Below, one piece after another: positions 8,014 through 17,865 of a DNA stretch of 64,000 nucleotides. The notes beneath the pieces are model-generated. The model worked only from the letters and a program-made list of their open reading frames with translations, did no database searches and was not told where the DNA came from. Origin of the DNA: Synechococcus sp. PROS-9-1 (GTDB taxonomy: Bacteria; Cyanobacteriota; Cyanobacteriia; PCC-6307; Cyanobiaceae). Every line of letters starts with the position of its first letter. Within the stretch, counting starts at the first letter, position 1. The DNA is taken from contig NZ_CP047961.1 of assembly GCF_014279775.1 (NCBI RefSeq), positions 992,001 to 1,056,000 on the forward strand. Reading direction: 5' to 3'. Position numbers and translations under genes: made by a program.

Positions 8014-10173
8014 GTGTCCTCAACATTCCTCCTTGAAATCGGTACCGAGGAACTGCCCGCAGAGTTCGTGCACTCGGCACTGAAGCAGCTTCAGCAAATG
8101 GTGGTGTCCGATTTGAAGGACCTTCGCTTAAGTCATGGCCAAGTGAGGGTGTCTGGGACGCCAAGACGCCTTGCTGTGGTGGTGGAGTCGTTGATTGATC
8201 AACAGCCTGATTTAGAGGAAGAACGCAAGGGACCTCCCGTTAAGCAGGCCCTGGTGGATGGCCAACCTGGTCCGGCTGCTTTGGGTTTTGCCAAGCGTTG
8301 CGGTGTGGATCCAGCAGAACTCCAAGCGCGTGATACTCCAAAGGGGCCTTGTTTATTTGCCAGTGTTTGCACCCCAGGTGACACCACCACAACCCTGCTC
8401 AATGAGCGCATTCCTGCCTGGATCAATGGCTTGCAAGGCAGGCGATTCATGCGCTGGAGCGATGGCGATCAGCGCTTCAGCCGTCCCGTGCGATGGCTGG
8501 TGTCGCTGTATGGATCTGAGCTGATTCCGGTTGCCCTTTCGGCGGCGCAACCACCCGTTCAAAGCGGTCGCTTGAGTCGATCCCATCGTCTCCGCGACAG
8601 CACATTGGAGATCGAGCATGCGGATGATTATTTCGATGCCTTAGCGAAGGCAGGAGTGATGGTGGATCGATCCCAACGGGAGCAATTGATTCGCTCAGCG
8701 TTGGACAAGGAGGCCACAGCGTGTTCTGCCTCTGTTGATTGTCCTGAAGGTTTGTTTGAAGAATTGGTTGATCTTGTGGAGGCACCCAGGGTGCTGAGTG
8801 GGGAGATTGCTGATTGTTATCTCGATTTGCCACCTGAGGTGATTGTCACTGTGATGCAATCCCACCAGCGCTATGTCCCGTTGAAACGGGAGAACGCTCA
8901 TTACGATCCACTGGCTCTTCAGGCTCGAGACGTCCTGCTGTCCAAGTTTTTGCTGGTGAGCAATGGCCTCGATCGTGCCGACGCAACCATCGTGCGGGGC
9001 AATGAGCGAGTGTTGGGGGCCCGCTTGGCTGATGCTGAATTTTTCCTCAATGTGGATCGGAAAAGTCCGAGCGAGGCGCGCCGCGATGCCCTGGATCGCG
9101 TCACCTTCGCGAAGGGGCTCGGAAGCCTGCGCGATCGATCTGAGCGGATGTCTTGGATGACTGAGCGATTGATCGAATCGCTCTCTATTCCTTCAGATAT
9201 TGCCATTCATGCCAAGCGAGCAGCTCACTTCTGCAAACATGATTTGGTGAGCCAGATGGTGGGCGAGTTCCCTGAGCTACAGGGTTTGATGGGTGGCAAA
9301 TATTTGTTAGAGGAGGGGGAAGATCGCCAGGTCGCCCTTGCAGTGGCTGAGCATTACCAGCCCCGTGGTGCTGGAGATGCTCTTCCCTCCAGCGATGCAG
9401 GAGCGCTGTTGGCCCTAGCGGAACGCTTGGAATTGCTACTAAGCATCTATGCCAAGGGCGACCGCCCCAGTGGTTCATCTGATCCTTATGCCCTGCGTCG
9501 GGCTGGGAATGGAATTGTTCAGATCCTTTGGGATCGCGGTTGGCGTCTTTCTTTGCAGATCCTGCTTTCCGATGCTGCCTCTTATTGGGCGGAACGATTC
9601 CCCTCTTTTGCGGTCCAACCTGAGGCCTTAGTGGCCGACCTGTCGCTGTTATTGCGCCAGCGGATGGTCTCTCAATTTGAGGAGGATGGCTTCCCTGCCG
9701 ATTTGGTTCAAGCCGTGGCCGGAGAGACCGTTGGCGATACGCGTTTGCTTAGCGATCCAGTGGATGCTCGCGAACGTCTTGTTTTGCTGCATCAGCTTCG
9801 TCGCGATGAGCGCCTACAGGCGGTCCAGGCTGTGGTGCAACGAGCTGCAAAACTTGCCGAAAAAGGAGATCTTGGCGTCGATCAGCTCACCCCTTCTGGA
9901 GTGGTGGTCTCCGATTTGTTCGAATCAGCAAGCGAAGCGTCTCTATTGCAATCGCTGAACGACCTGTCTCCGCTTGCTCAATCCCGCAATTACACCCAAC
10001 TTGCAGAAGGGTTGCAGGGTGCTGCGAAAGCGCTGGAGGCCTTCTTTGATGGTCCGCAAAGCGTGATGGTGATGGCGGACAATCTCGATGTCCGCCGCAA
10101 TCGCCTCAATCTTCTTGGTGTCTTGAAAAATCAGGCATCAGTACTGGCGCAATTTGATTGCATCCAGTCCTGA
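8014..10173 (+). CDS. glyS: Glycyl-tRNA synthetase beta subunit
   Basis: Beta chain of the alpha2-beta2 glycyl-tRNA synthetase, which charges tRNA-Gly and contributes tRNA recognition. The product is about 719 residues, as usual for the family. The hallmark start is TFLLEIGTEELPAEF, which fixes the GTG at 8014 as start; the frame is open further upstream. Family blocks RFSRPVRWLVSLYG, VIVTVMQSHQRYVP and the late DALPSSDAGALLALAERL region are present, and a DALR-like anticodon-binding region forms the C-terminus. The alpha subunit gene is not in the window. Its 3' end converges on chlP with a 15-base gap. Confidence 0.97.
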   Translation: MSSTFLLEIGTEELPAEFVHSALKQLQQMVVSDLKDLRLSHGQVRVSGTPRRLAVVVESLIDQQPDLEEERKGPPVKQALVDGQPGPAALGFAKRCGVDPAELQARDTPKGPCLFASVCTPGDTTTTLLNERIPAWINGLQGRRFMRWSDGDQRFSRPVRWLVSLYGSELIPVALSAAQPPVQSGRLSRSHRLRDSTLEIEHADDYFDALAKAGVMVDRSQREQLIRSALDKEATACSASVDCPEGLFEELVDLVEAPRVLSGEIADCYLDLPPEVIVTVMQSHQRYVPLKRENAHYDPLALQARDVLLSKFLLVSNGLDRADATIVRGNERVLGARLADAEFFLNVDRKSPSEARRDALDRVTFAKGLGSLRDRSERMSWMTERLIESLSIPSDIAIHAKRAAHFCKHDLVSQMVGEFPELQGLMGGKYLLEEGEDRQVALAVAEHYQPRGAGDALPSSDAGALLALAERLELLLSIYAKGDRPSGSSDPYALRRAGNGIVQILWDRGWRLSLQILLSDAASYWAERFPSFAVQPEALVADLSLLLRQRMVSQFEEDGFPADLVQAVAGETVGDTRLLSDPVDARERLVLLHQLRRDERLQAVQAVVQRAAKLAEKGDLGVDQLTPSGVVVSDLFESASEASLLQSLNDLSPLAQSRNYTQLAEGLQGAAKALEAFFDGPQSVMVMADNLDVRRNRLNLLGVLKNQASVLAQFDCIQS

Positions 10174-10188
10174 TGCCTCAGCAGGGTT

Positions 10189-11577
10189 TCAGCCTGCCGT
10201 GACCTTGGGGCGCTCTTCCTCAATCTCCGCCTCGCCTTTTTTGGCTGCATGACCAGAGGTCTGCGCTTTGATTGCTTGGGCGGCTTCGTCGGCAAGAAAG
10301 TCACCATCGGAGCGACCCACCGCTGAAGGAACGGAGTCGTAGGTCGAGGGGGCCAGGGCTTGACCTCGGAGAAGACTGGCAAGGGTGCGAGCGGTGAGCT
10401 TCACCTGCTGCCAGGGATTCATCATCACCACTTTTTTGTACAGATAGCTGTCGAACGTCAGCTTCTGGACGTCTTGGTCATCGCACATTTCGACGAATGC
10501 TTCACGGGCAGCATCGGTGCGATAGAAGATCCGTTGAAGAATATCGAGCACAATGTACGTTGCTCCGTACTTGCGGTCCCAACGTTTTAGGTAAGTGTTC
10601 TTGATCTCCTTTTCAGTAGGCGTCTGGGTGCCGTTTTTGGAGATTTCAACGATCGCTTCCGCACACATGCGACCACTTTTTGCCGCGAAATAGATGCCTT
10701 CTCCAGAACTTTTAGTCACGTAGCCAGCGGCATCTCCCACCAAAGCCATGCGGCCCACCACTCGGCGAGGACGGGGATGCTCTGGGATCGGATGCGCTTC
10801 AACCTTGATGACTTCGCCCTTGAACAGGCGCTTACGAGCGCGTTCGCGAATGCCTTTCTGAAGACCTTTGATCAGCGACTGATTTTCCTGCATGGTCCCT
10901 GTTCCCACGGCGACATGGTCGTATTTAGGGAACACCCAGGCATAAAAGTCGGGGGACACATCTGTGCCTACGTACATCTCGGCGAGATCTTCGTAGTAAG
11001 CCATTTCTTCTGCTGGCAGCTTGATGCGCTCTTGGAACGCAATCGCCACTTTGTAATCACCGGCATCCATCGCTTTCGCGACGCGGGAGTTAGCTCCATC
11101 GGCACCAATGATTAAATCCACATCGAGGCTTTTCAGCTCACCGGTGGGCCCGCCTGAGCTGTAGTCGGCGTAGTGAATGGTGTAGGGACCTTGGCGTTTG
11201 TCACCCGTGTCGATCTTTTGCACCAAGCCATTGATCAGAGTGGTGCCTAACTCGGCAGCCCGATTGCGCAGGAAAGAGTCGAACACCTCGCGCCGACACA
11301 TACCTATATAGGCATTGTCGTCGTACCCGAGTGGGTCCAACTTGATATCAACCTCCCGATTGGAGGGTGAAATCATCTTCATGTTCCGAACTTTGCGGTC
11401 GATGATCGAATCCGGAAGATCGAATTCTTCAACCATGCAAAGCGGAATCGCTCCCCCGCAAGGCTTGGCGTTATCGAGTTTTCTCTCGAATAACCAGGTC
11501 TTGATGCCGGCCCGTGCAAGCACTTCTGCGGCACAGGATCCGCTCGGTCCACCACCGACAACGGCAACTCTCAGCAT
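10189..11577 (-). CDS. chlP: Geranylgeranyl reductase
   Basis: NADPH-dependent flavoprotein that reduces geranylgeranyl diphosphate (or geranylgeranyl-chlorophyll) to the phytyl form for chlorophyll a and tocopherol. The 462-residue product begins with a Rossmann FAD-binding motif, VAVVGGGPSGSCAAEVL, at residues 4-20. The second FAD motif is RMALVGDAAGYVTKSSGEG. The PCGGAIPLCMVEEF block near residue 40 is typical of plant and cyanobacterial ChlP. The 3' end lies 15 bases from glyS. The 5' end is divergent from the VanY-type gene across about 100 bases. Confidence 0.96.
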   Translation of the reverse strand: MLRVAVVGGGPSGSCAAEVLARAGIKTWLFERKLDNAKPCGGAIPLCMVEEFDLPDSIIDRKVRNMKMISPSNREVDIKLDPLGYDDNAYIGMCRREVFDSFLRNRAAELGTTLINGLVQKIDTGDKRQGPYTIHYADYSSGGPTGELKSLDVDLIIGADGANSRVAKAMDAGDYKVAIAFQERIKLPAEEMAYYEDLAEMYVGTDVSPDFYAWVFPKYDHVAVGTGTMQENQSLIKGLQKGIRERARKRLFKGEVIKVEAHPIPEHPRPRRVVGRMALVGDAAGYVTKSSGEGIYFAAKSGRMCAEAIVEISKNGTQTPTEKEIKNTYLKRWDRKYGATYIVLDILQRIFYRTDAAREAFVEMCDDQDVQKLTFDSYLYKKVVMMNPWQQVKLTARTLASLLRGQALAPSTYDSVPSAVGRSDGDFLADEAAQAIKAQTSGHAAKKGEAEIEEERPKVTAG

Positions 11578-11677
11578 CTCAGCAAACTCCGCCGGGTCAT
11601 TGATTTCAAACTAATCACGCATCTTGAAAAGGGCTACTAGGCCCTAGCGGACCCCCTTACGATTGAAACAACACTGC

Positions 11678-12445
11678 ATGATTCCTCTGGGAAGGGTCGT
11701 CGCTACTCGCCGAAGCAGCAGGGATGACATTCCTGTTGCCCGTCGCTCAAAACCTGCTCCTCGTCAGCGAAGCAGAGGTTTTGGTGTGTTTTTGGCGTGT
11801 CTCCTTGTTGGGGGAGGCAGTTTGGCTGCTGTTTGGTTAGGGCCCGGTTTGCTGGCGCGTCGCTCCTTTTTGTTTTCCTCGGCTCCCGTTCCTGAGGTGG
11901 AAGGGATTGAAGCGCCGCCAGATCAAGATGGTCGTCTGCTTGGACACTTTCCTTATGACGAGGCGATTCTCAGCCAACTTGTGACTGTTGAGGCTGGAAT
12001 TGAATTGCATCAGGATGCAGCCCTTGCGTTGGATTCGATGCGCCGTGCCGCTGCTTCAGATGGCATCGATCTGCGGCTGATCAGTGGCTATCGCTCTCAT
12101 AACTTGCAGCAGGTGATTTTCTTTGATGTGAAATCTGAAAGAAATCAAACGGCTGAAGAACGGGCCAAGGTTTCTGCTCCGCCGGGCTATTCCGAACACA
12201 GCACTGGCTATGCGATTGATCTTGGCGATGGCAGCCGCCCAGATACCAATCTTTCGGTTTCGTTTGAGACGACTCCAGCATTCCGTTGGTTGCAGGATTA
12301 CGCCGCCAGTTATCACTTCACGTTGTCCTTTCCTGAAGTGAATCCACAGGGTGTGAGCTATGAGCCTTGGCATTGGCGTTTTGAAGGCTCCGCCGATGCT
12401 TTGCGTCAATTTGAACCCGCACGTCAGTTGGCTCTTGGTCGCTGA
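11678..12445 (+). CDS. VanY-type D,D-carboxypeptidase (peptidase M15B)
   Basis: Zinc peptidase that trims the terminal D-Ala of peptidoglycan stem peptides. The product is about 255 residues. A single N-terminal membrane anchor (GVFLACLLVGGGSLAAVWLG, about 36-55) follows a basic N-terminus, so the catalytic domain is periplasmic. The M15 signature is clear: SGYRS, then SEHSTGYAIDLGD carrying the zinc His and Asp, then EPWHWRF with the catalytic Glu and third His ligand. ATG 11678 was chosen; a TTG at 11663 is in frame. Together with the VanX-type gene at 5.4 kb it gives two orphan M15 peptidases within 7 kb. Confidence 0.9.
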   Translation: MIPLGRVVATRRSSRDDIPVARRSKPAPRQRSRGFGVFLACLLVGGGSLAAVWLGPGLLARRSFLFSSAPVPEVEGIEAPPDQDGRLLGHFPYDEAILSQLVTVEAGIELHQDAALALDSMRRAAASDGIDLRLISGYRSHNLQQVIFFDVKSERNQTAEERAKVSAPPGYSEHSTGYAIDLGDGSRPDTNLSVSFETTPAFRWLQDYAASYHFTLSFPEVNPQGVSYEPWHWRFEGSADALRQFEPARQLALGR

Positions 12446-13290
12446 AGGCATCATTTTCCCCAGAATTGCTTTCCCATCTGCTCTTGGCTGCAGATTCGGC
12501 TGGTGTCTTGAGTTTCTAGACGCCGACCTCGGCTCGGGTTTATTTCTTCCTATTTCTGAGCCGAACAGGATTCAGCGTTAGTGGTTGGTGATTGCTGATT
12601 GATCTCGTTTGGCGCCTGGAGCAGGTCTGTGCCCTTCAAGACATTGGGGAGGGAGCGATCACTCGGTTGTTGCCGATTTTGAGCGTCCGACGGATCTCAA
12701 CGAAGCTGTAGCGATAGGTCGTGGCGTTTGGGCAGAGGGGATTTTGTTAGCCAGGCCCTCGCCCTAGAGACTTCAGTTTGAAGGTTGCTAATCCAGTGAG
12801 CTTGCTTTGGTTCCTTGAGACCTGGGGGCTTGGCTTGGGTGCTGGATCGAGTGAGAGCTGATTTTTATTTGAACTTCAGTTAATTGCTTGACTGGTGCAG
12901 GCATCTCCACCTGAACAGATCGAAGTGGTGTGGAGCATCCGCTGAAAGTGGATTTTGGCTGTCGCAATACTCAGTTCAACGTCAAGCCCCAGATAGGGGG
13001 GGTATACGCCCTGTGGCATACAGGCATCAAACGTTTTTGCTGGGACCTTTTCGATGAAGACACCCAGATAACTCTGCGGTGGGTTCAGCCTTAAAGCGAT
13101 GCTCTTTTGGGTTGCTCCCTCTCAGCCGAAGTATGGAAGAGGGAATAAATCGATCACTAACTAGGCTTGACGCGTGGCAGTTTGCGCATCGGGCGCGAAA
13201 ATCAAGCGTTACAAGTCTCACTTTGAGATAGCATGTCGCGGCTGCGCCTGCGGGCGTTACCAAGTTTCCCTTTATAACGTTACGGACCTC
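12446..13290. other. 845-base gene-free stretch upstream of typA
   Basis: No convincing gene. Short frames exist but none has family features; a piece at about 12590-12715 reads as a plausible protein fragment (LVWRLEQVCALQDIGEGAI) and could be a gene remnant. Two stem-loops are visible: TCGGCTC/GAGCCGA at 12529-12564 and TCCCTCT/AGAGGGA at 13116-13144, the latter in the typA upstream region. A near-direct repeat GCGTTAC(C)AAGT occurs at about 13207 and 13253 just before typA. A small RNA or long typA leader is possible but not shown. Confidence 0.4.
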
Positions 13291-15093
13291 ATGAGCGCCC
13301 CGAATAAGGCGATTCGCAATATAGCGATCATCGCCCACGTGGATCACGGCAAAACCACTCTCGTGGATGCCCTGCTCAGCCAGTCCGGAATCTTTCGTGA
13401 CAACGAGGCCGTTCCAACATGCGTTCTTGACTCCAATGATTTAGAGCGGGAACGCGGAATTACTATTCTTTCTAAGAATACTGCTGTCACATATAAAGAT
13501 ACGAGAATCAATATTGTTGATACCCCTGGCCACGCCGATTTTGGTGGAGAAGTTGAGCGTGTGCTCGGCATGGTGGATGGATGTTTGCTGATCGTTGACG
13601 CCAATGAGGGGCCCATGCCCCAAACTCGTTTTGTCCTCAAAAAAGCCCTCGAACAGGGTTTGAGGCCGATTGTGTTCGTCAACAAAATTGACCGTGCGCG
13701 TGTCGATCCAGAAACGGCTGTTGATAAAGTTCTCGACCTTTTTCTAGAGCTAGGTGCTGATGACGACCAGTGTGATTTCCCCTATTTATTCGGTAGTGGT
13801 TTAGGAGGCTTTGCGAAGCCAGATATGAAAACAGAGAGTGATAATGTGCGTCCTCTTTTTGATGCGATTTTGCGTCATGTTCCACCCCCTGTTGGAGATC
13901 CTGAAAAGCCACTACAACTTCAAATCACCACCCTAGATTATTCAGATTTCTTGGGCCGGATCATCATTGGACGGGTTCATAATGGTGTTATCAGACAGGG
14001 TCAAAAAGCAACTCTTATTAAAGATGATGGCAGCGTGAAAAAAGGCCGCATTATGAAGTTATTAGGTTTTGAAGGCTTGCAAAGAGTAGATATCGAAGAA
14101 GCATCTGCAGGTGATCTTGTCGCCGTTGCTGGTTTCGACGATGTCAACATCGGCGAAACGATTGCTTGTCCTGACGAACCAAAAGCGTTACCTCTGATCA
14201 AGGTTGATGAGCCTACGCTTCAAATGACCTTTGTGGTCAATGATTCGCCTTTTGCTGGAAAAGAGGGCAAATTTGTCACGAGTCGTCAGCTTCGAGATCG
14301 TCTGCAGCGTGAATTGCTCACGAATGTTGCTCTACGGGTCGAAGATACCGATTCTCCTGATCGGTTCTCTGTTTGTGGTCGCGGTGAACTTCATCTCGGA
14401 ATTTTGATTGAAACGATGCGTCGCGAGGGATTTGAATTTCAAGTAACTCAGCCACAGGTTATTTTCCGCACCATCGACGGCACACCTTGTGAGCCTGTGG
14501 AAACACTAGTGATGGATGTTCCTGAAGCTGCTGTTGGTAGCTGCATTGAGAAGCTGGGAACGCGCAAAGGTGAGATGCAAAATATGGAAACCGGCTCTGA
14601 CAACCGCACGCAGCTTGAATTTGTGGTTCCTTCCAGGGGATTGATTGGTTTCCGTGGTGAATTCATTCGCGCTACTCGCGGAGAAGGAATCATGAGCCAT
14701 TCATTTTTTGAATATCGTCCGATGTTGGGTGATTTTGATAACCGAAGGAATGGAGTGTTGATTGCATTTGAAGAAGGCACAGCTACCTTCTATGCCCTGA
14801 AAGGAGCAGAGGATCGTGGTCAATTCTTTATCACTCCAGGCACTAAGGTTTATAAAGGGATGATTATTGGTGAGAACACTCGTCAGCAAGATATGGAAAT
14901 CAATATCTGCAAGGCCAAGCAGGTCACCAATATTCGTTCTGCTGGTGCAGATGTTTTGGATTCGCTGCAGTCACCGATTCAGATGACATTGGAACGCGCC
15001 TTGGAATACATCGGACCTGATGAAATGCTTGAAGTTACTCCTGATTCCATGCGCTTAAGAAAGTTACCTGCAAAAAAAATGGCTAAGCGTTGA
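13291..15093 (+). CDS. typA: Translational GTPase TypA/BipA
   Basis: Ribosome-associated GTPase of the EF-G/LepA class, involved in stress adaptation and ribosome assembly. The product is 600 residues from ATG 13291. The G domain has P-loop AHVDHGKTT (about 14-22), switch ERGITI, DTPGH and NKID. The domain II beta-barrel follows, with the C-terminal BipA-specific region holding [10 protein letters not shown] and LPAKKMAKR at the end. The frame is open upstream to 13174, but the conserved [20 protein letters not shown] start is typical. The stop overlaps the start of the DUF309 gene. Confidence 0.96.
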   Translation: MSAPNKAIRNIAIIAHVDHGKTTLVDALLSQSGIFRDNEAVPTCVLDSNDLERERGITILSKNTAVTYKDTRINIVDTPGHADFGGEVERVLGMVDGCLLIVDANEGPMPQTRFVLKKALEQGLRPIVFVNKIDRARVDPETAVDKVLDLFLELGADDDQCDFPYLFGSGLGGFAKPDMKTESDNVRPLFDAILRHVPPPVGDPEKPLQLQITTLDYSDFLGRIIIGRVHNGVIRQGQKATLIKDDGSVKKGRIMKLLGFEGLQRVDIEEASAGDLVAVAGFDDVNIGETIACPDEPKALPLIKVDEPTLQMTFVVNDSPFAGKEGKFVTSRQLRDRLQRELLTNVALRVEDTDSPDRFSVCGRGELHLGILIETMRREGFEFQVTQPQVIFRTIDGTPCEPVETLVMDVPEAAVGSCIEKLGTRKGEMQNMETGSDNRTQLEFVVPSRGLIGFRGEFIRATRGEGIMSHSFFEYRPMLGDFDNRRNGVLIAFEEGTATFYALKGAEDRGQFFITPGTKVYKGMIIGENTRQQDMEINICKAKQVTNIRSAGADVLDSLQSPIQMTLERALEYIGPDEMLEVTPDSMRLRKLPAKKMAKR

Positions 15094-15449
15094 GCGCTCA
15101 TTTCGATCCTCGATTCCAGCAGGCCGTCGATCTTTTCAATCGACGTTCCTGGTATGAAGCACACGATGCTTTTGAGGAGATATGGCATGAAACGGCTGAA
15201 CCTGACCGCCGTTTGCTACAAGGAATTCTACAAATTGCAGTTGCTCATGTTCATTTAGAGCGGGGAAATCTCAGAGGTGCAACAATCTTGTTGGGTGAAG
15301 GTGTTGGACGTCTTTCTTCTGCAGAACGAGGCGATCTTGGTCTCGATTTGCCCTTGGTTCGAGATCAGGCTCGTTTGCGATTGGAAGCACTTCAGCGACA
15401 GACCGATCCTGTCTCACTTCCATTTCCTGAGTTACGTGACCACTCCTAA
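15090..15449 (+). CDS. DUF309 domain protein
   Basis: Small 119-residue protein of the DUF309 family, found in cyanobacteria, plants and firmicutes; function unknown. The diagnostic motif is EAHDAFEEIWHE (about residues 23-34), followed by LLQGILQIAVAHVHLERGN (about 42-60), which form the conserved helical core. The TTG start overlaps the typA stop by four bases (TTGA), indicating translational coupling. It is cytoplasmic, with no membrane segments. Paired His/Glu residues in the motif suggest a metal or ligand pocket; this is inference. Confidence 0.88.
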   Translation: MSAHFDPRFQQAVDLFNRRSWYEAHDAFEEIWHETAEPDRRLLQGILQIAVAHVHLERGNLRGATILLGEGVGRLSSAERGDLGLDLPLVRDQARLRLEALQRQTDPVSLPFPELRDHS

Positions 15450-15509
15450 GTTTCAAGTCCATTGCCTGGGATAATGAAAGTGGACTGTTTTTCCATTCCC
15501 GCGCGCACA

Positions 15510-15935
15510 ATGACCACCTGGACTGCCAAACTCTCATCCATTGCTGCCCTGTTGGTTTTTGCTGGTTGTGTTTTTCCTGTACGTGCACAGACAGCTGCAG
15601 GTGAAGACAATTTCATTACGATTGAATCGGATATGCAAAGTGCCGACAACATCACGGGTGTTGTGACAGCCATTGGGAATGTTCGGATTGTTTATCCCCC
15701 TAGGGGCATAGTCTCAACGTCGCGTCAGGCGCAATACTTCAGCAGGGAAGAGAAACTTGTTTTAAGCGGAGATGTAGATCTGGTGCGGGACGATGGAAAC
15801 AGTATTCGCGCTGAACGCTTGACGTACAACCTTGATGATGAACATGCTCTTGCGAACCCCATCCCAGGTCAGCAAGTTCAGTCCATCTTGTTGTTAAAGC
15901 AGAGTCCTGATGCGCAGACTCCCTTAACGCCATGA
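15510..15935 (+). CDS. lptA: LptA/OstA-like periplasmic LPS transport protein
   Basis: Periplasmic bridge component that carries lipopolysaccharide from the inner-membrane Lpt complex to the outer membrane. The product is about 141 residues from ATG 15510, starting with a signal peptide ending near FPVRAQ (about residue 28). The OstA/LptA beta-jellyroll pattern follows: ITIESDMQSADNITGVVTAIGNVRI, then QAQYFSREEKLVLSGDVDLV. The next gene, encoding the ATPase, overlaps it by ATGA, so the lptA-lptB-lptF run is one operon. The frame is open to 15462 but the signal peptide favours 15510. Confidence 0.88.
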   Translation: MTTWTAKLSSIAALLVFAGCVFPVRAQTAAGEDNFITIESDMQSADNITGVVTAIGNVRIVYPPRGIVSTSRQAQYFSREEKLVLSGDVDLVRDDGNSIRAERLTYNLDDEHALANPIPGQQVQSILLLKQSPDAQTPLTP

Positions 15936-16660
15936 GTTTGAGTCTTGATCAGGTCACTCTGACCCTTGGTGGCCGTACCTTGGTTCGCTCCCTTTCGCTC
16001 ACACTGAAGCCAGGTGAAGTGATTGGTTTGCTCGGACCCAATGGGGCGGGCAAGACCACCAGCTTCAATTTAGTGATTGGGTTATTGCGGCCTGATCGTG
16101 GTCAAATCCTTTTGGATGGACATCCCGTCGCGGACCTGTCGATGCCCCAAAGGGCTCGTCTTGGAATTGGCTACTTACCGCAGGAACCTAGTGTCTTTCG
16201 TCACTTGACTGTTCAAGAAAATCTTGAACTTGTGTTGGTTCAAAGCGGACTTTCCAAGGTTGATAGTCATCACCGACTCCATCAATTAATCGAGGATTTT
16301 CATCTCGAGCCTTTCATTCATCGTTGTGGTTATCAGCTCTCGGGTGGTGAACGCAGACGCTGCGAAGTGGCCCGAGCCCTTGCCGTTGGTTTAGAGGGTC
16401 CTCGCTATCTACTCCTCGATGAACCCTTCGCTGGGGTGGACCCATTGGCTGTGGCGGATCTTCAGCAAATGATCCATGGATTACGCGAGCGAGGAATGGG
16501 CATCCTTATCACCGACCACAACGTTCGAGAAACCCTTGCCATTACTGATCGGGCTTACATCTTGACCGATGGCAGCATCCTCGCTTCTGGTCGTTCCGAT
16601 GAAGTAGCCCATGACCCACTCGTTCGACGTCATTATCTTGGGGAGGGTTTCCAGCTGTGA
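15932..16660 (+). CDS. lptB: LPS export ABC transporter ATP-binding protein LptB
   Basis: Cytoplasmic ATPase that powers LPS extraction by the LptFG permease. The 242-residue protein has Walker A GPNGAGKTT (about 35-43), a Q-loop YLPQEPSVF, signature LSGGERRR and Walker B LLLDEPFAGVDP, with the switch His in ITDHNVRETL. The YLPQEPSVFRHLTVQEN and DHNVRETL blocks are characteristic of LptB rather than other importer ATPases. It overlaps lptA at its start and the permease gene at its end (GTGA). Confidence 0.96.
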   Translation: MSLSLDQVTLTLGGRTLVRSLSLTLKPGEVIGLLGPNGAGKTTSFNLVIGLLRPDRGQILLDGHPVADLSMPQRARLGIGYLPQEPSVFRHLTVQENLELVLVQSGLSKVDSHHRLHQLIEDFHLEPFIHRCGYQLSGGERRRCEVARALAVGLEGPRYLLLDEPFAGVDPLAVADLQQMIHGLRERGMGILITDHNVRETLAITDRAYILTDGSILASGRSDEVAHDPLVRRHYLGEGFQL

Positions 16661-17835
16661 TCAATGATCTTTGGATTGAAGCTCAATGTCAGCTTCGTAG
16701 GCTTGTTCATCGAATTCCATTAATTGATCGTTGGCTTCTTGGTGAACTGATCGGCCCATTGTTGTTTGCCCTTACAGCATTCACTGTGGTGTCCCTATCG
16801 GTAGGGGTGATGTTTGATCTGGTTCGCAAGATTGTTGAATCGAATCTTCCTTGGACGATCGCCATTCAAGTGCTGTTGTTGAAGTTGCCAAGCTTTTTGG
16901 TGATTTCTTTCCCAATGGCCACTTTGATGGCATCTCTGCTTGCCTATAGCCGTCTTTCTGCCAATAGTGAACTGACTGCGCTACGAAGCGTTGGCGTGAC
17001 CGCGAGACGGATGGTTGCACCCGCGATCGCCTTGGCATTGTTGATGACAAGTCTTTCGTTCCTTTTTAACGACGTGATCGTGCCACGAACAAATCGTTCT
17101 GCGGAATTCACATTACAACGTGCTCTTGGTAAAGCTATTGCAGCTGAAAAGGGTGACAATATTGTTTATTCTCGCTTTGGCCGAGTGTCCCGTCCTGATG
17201 GACGTTCTCGAAAGGGTTTAACCCAATTATTCTATGCACGAGAGTTCAACGAAGGAACAATGATTGGTGTAACTGTTTTAGACTTTTCTCGGTTTGGTTT
17301 TACGCAGATGCTTGTTGCTGATAAGGCCAATTGGAATGAGTCTCAGGCCAAGTGGGAGTTTAATGATGGAAAAATTCTTACTTTAACTCCATCAGGAAGT
17401 ACAACTTCAGCTGACTTTGATCGATACCTCTATCCGCTGAGTCCTTCACCATTACGTATCGCAAAATTACCAAAGGATGCCAACAATATGACCGTATCTG
17501 AAGCCATTGAGGCTGAACAACTTTTATCTGATGCTGGTGACCGCAAAGAAGCTCGCAGGCTCAGAGTTCGAATTCAAGAGAAATTCACCGTCCCGATGGC
17601 TTGTTTGGTGTTTGGTTTGATCGGATCGAGCCTTGGAGCAAAGCCCAACAGCAGAACGAGCCGTAGTCAGGGTTTTGGTATCAGCGTGGTGCTTATTTTT
17701 GCTTACTACGTGTTGAGTTTTAGTTTTAGTTCCCTCGGTGTTAAAGGCACCTTGGCTCCCCTTTTGGCGGCTTGGGGGCCTGTATTGATTTCTCTTGCAG
17801 GAGGTGGAGTGTTGTTGCGGCAGGCCAGCCGGTAA
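16657..17835 (+). CDS. lptF: LptF/LptG-type LPS export permease
   Basis: Inner-membrane permease of the YjgP/YjgQ family that passes LPS from the membrane to the LptC/A bridge. The 392-residue product has N-terminal membrane helices (about residues 30-55, 70-95 and 110-130). A periplasmic jellyroll region follows (about 150-290), then C-terminal helices (about 310-390). The motif FPMATLMASLLAYSRLSANSEL is typical of LptF/G. Only one permease gene is present here, as is usual in cyanobacteria, so it may form a homodimer. The GTG start overlaps the lptB stop. Confidence 0.92.
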   Translation: MINDLWIEAQCQLRRLVHRIPLIDRWLLGELIGPLLFALTAFTVVSLSVGVMFDLVRKIVESNLPWTIAIQVLLLKLPSFLVISFPMATLMASLLAYSRLSANSELTALRSVGVTARRMVAPAIALALLMTSLSFLFNDVIVPRTNRSAEFTLQRALGKAIAAEKGDNIVYSRFGRVSRPDGRSRKGLTQLFYAREFNEGTMIGVTVLDFSRFGFTQMLVADKANWNESQAKWEFNDGKILTLTPSGSTTSADFDRYLYPLSPSPLRIAKLPKDANNMTVSEAIEAEQLLSDAGDRKEARRLRVRIQEKFTVPMACLVFGLIGSSLGAKPNSRTSRSQGFGISVVLIFAYYVLSFSFSSLGVKGTLAPLLAAWGPVLISLAGGGVLLRQASR

Positions 17836-17865
17836 CCAAACGCGTCAGAATCAAGTTGTTTAACG

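Noticed and set aside
12446-13290. tRNA, tmRNA, SRP or RNase P RNA in the gap before typA
   Set aside because: I looked for cloverleaf and family sequence blocks and found none; only short stems are present.
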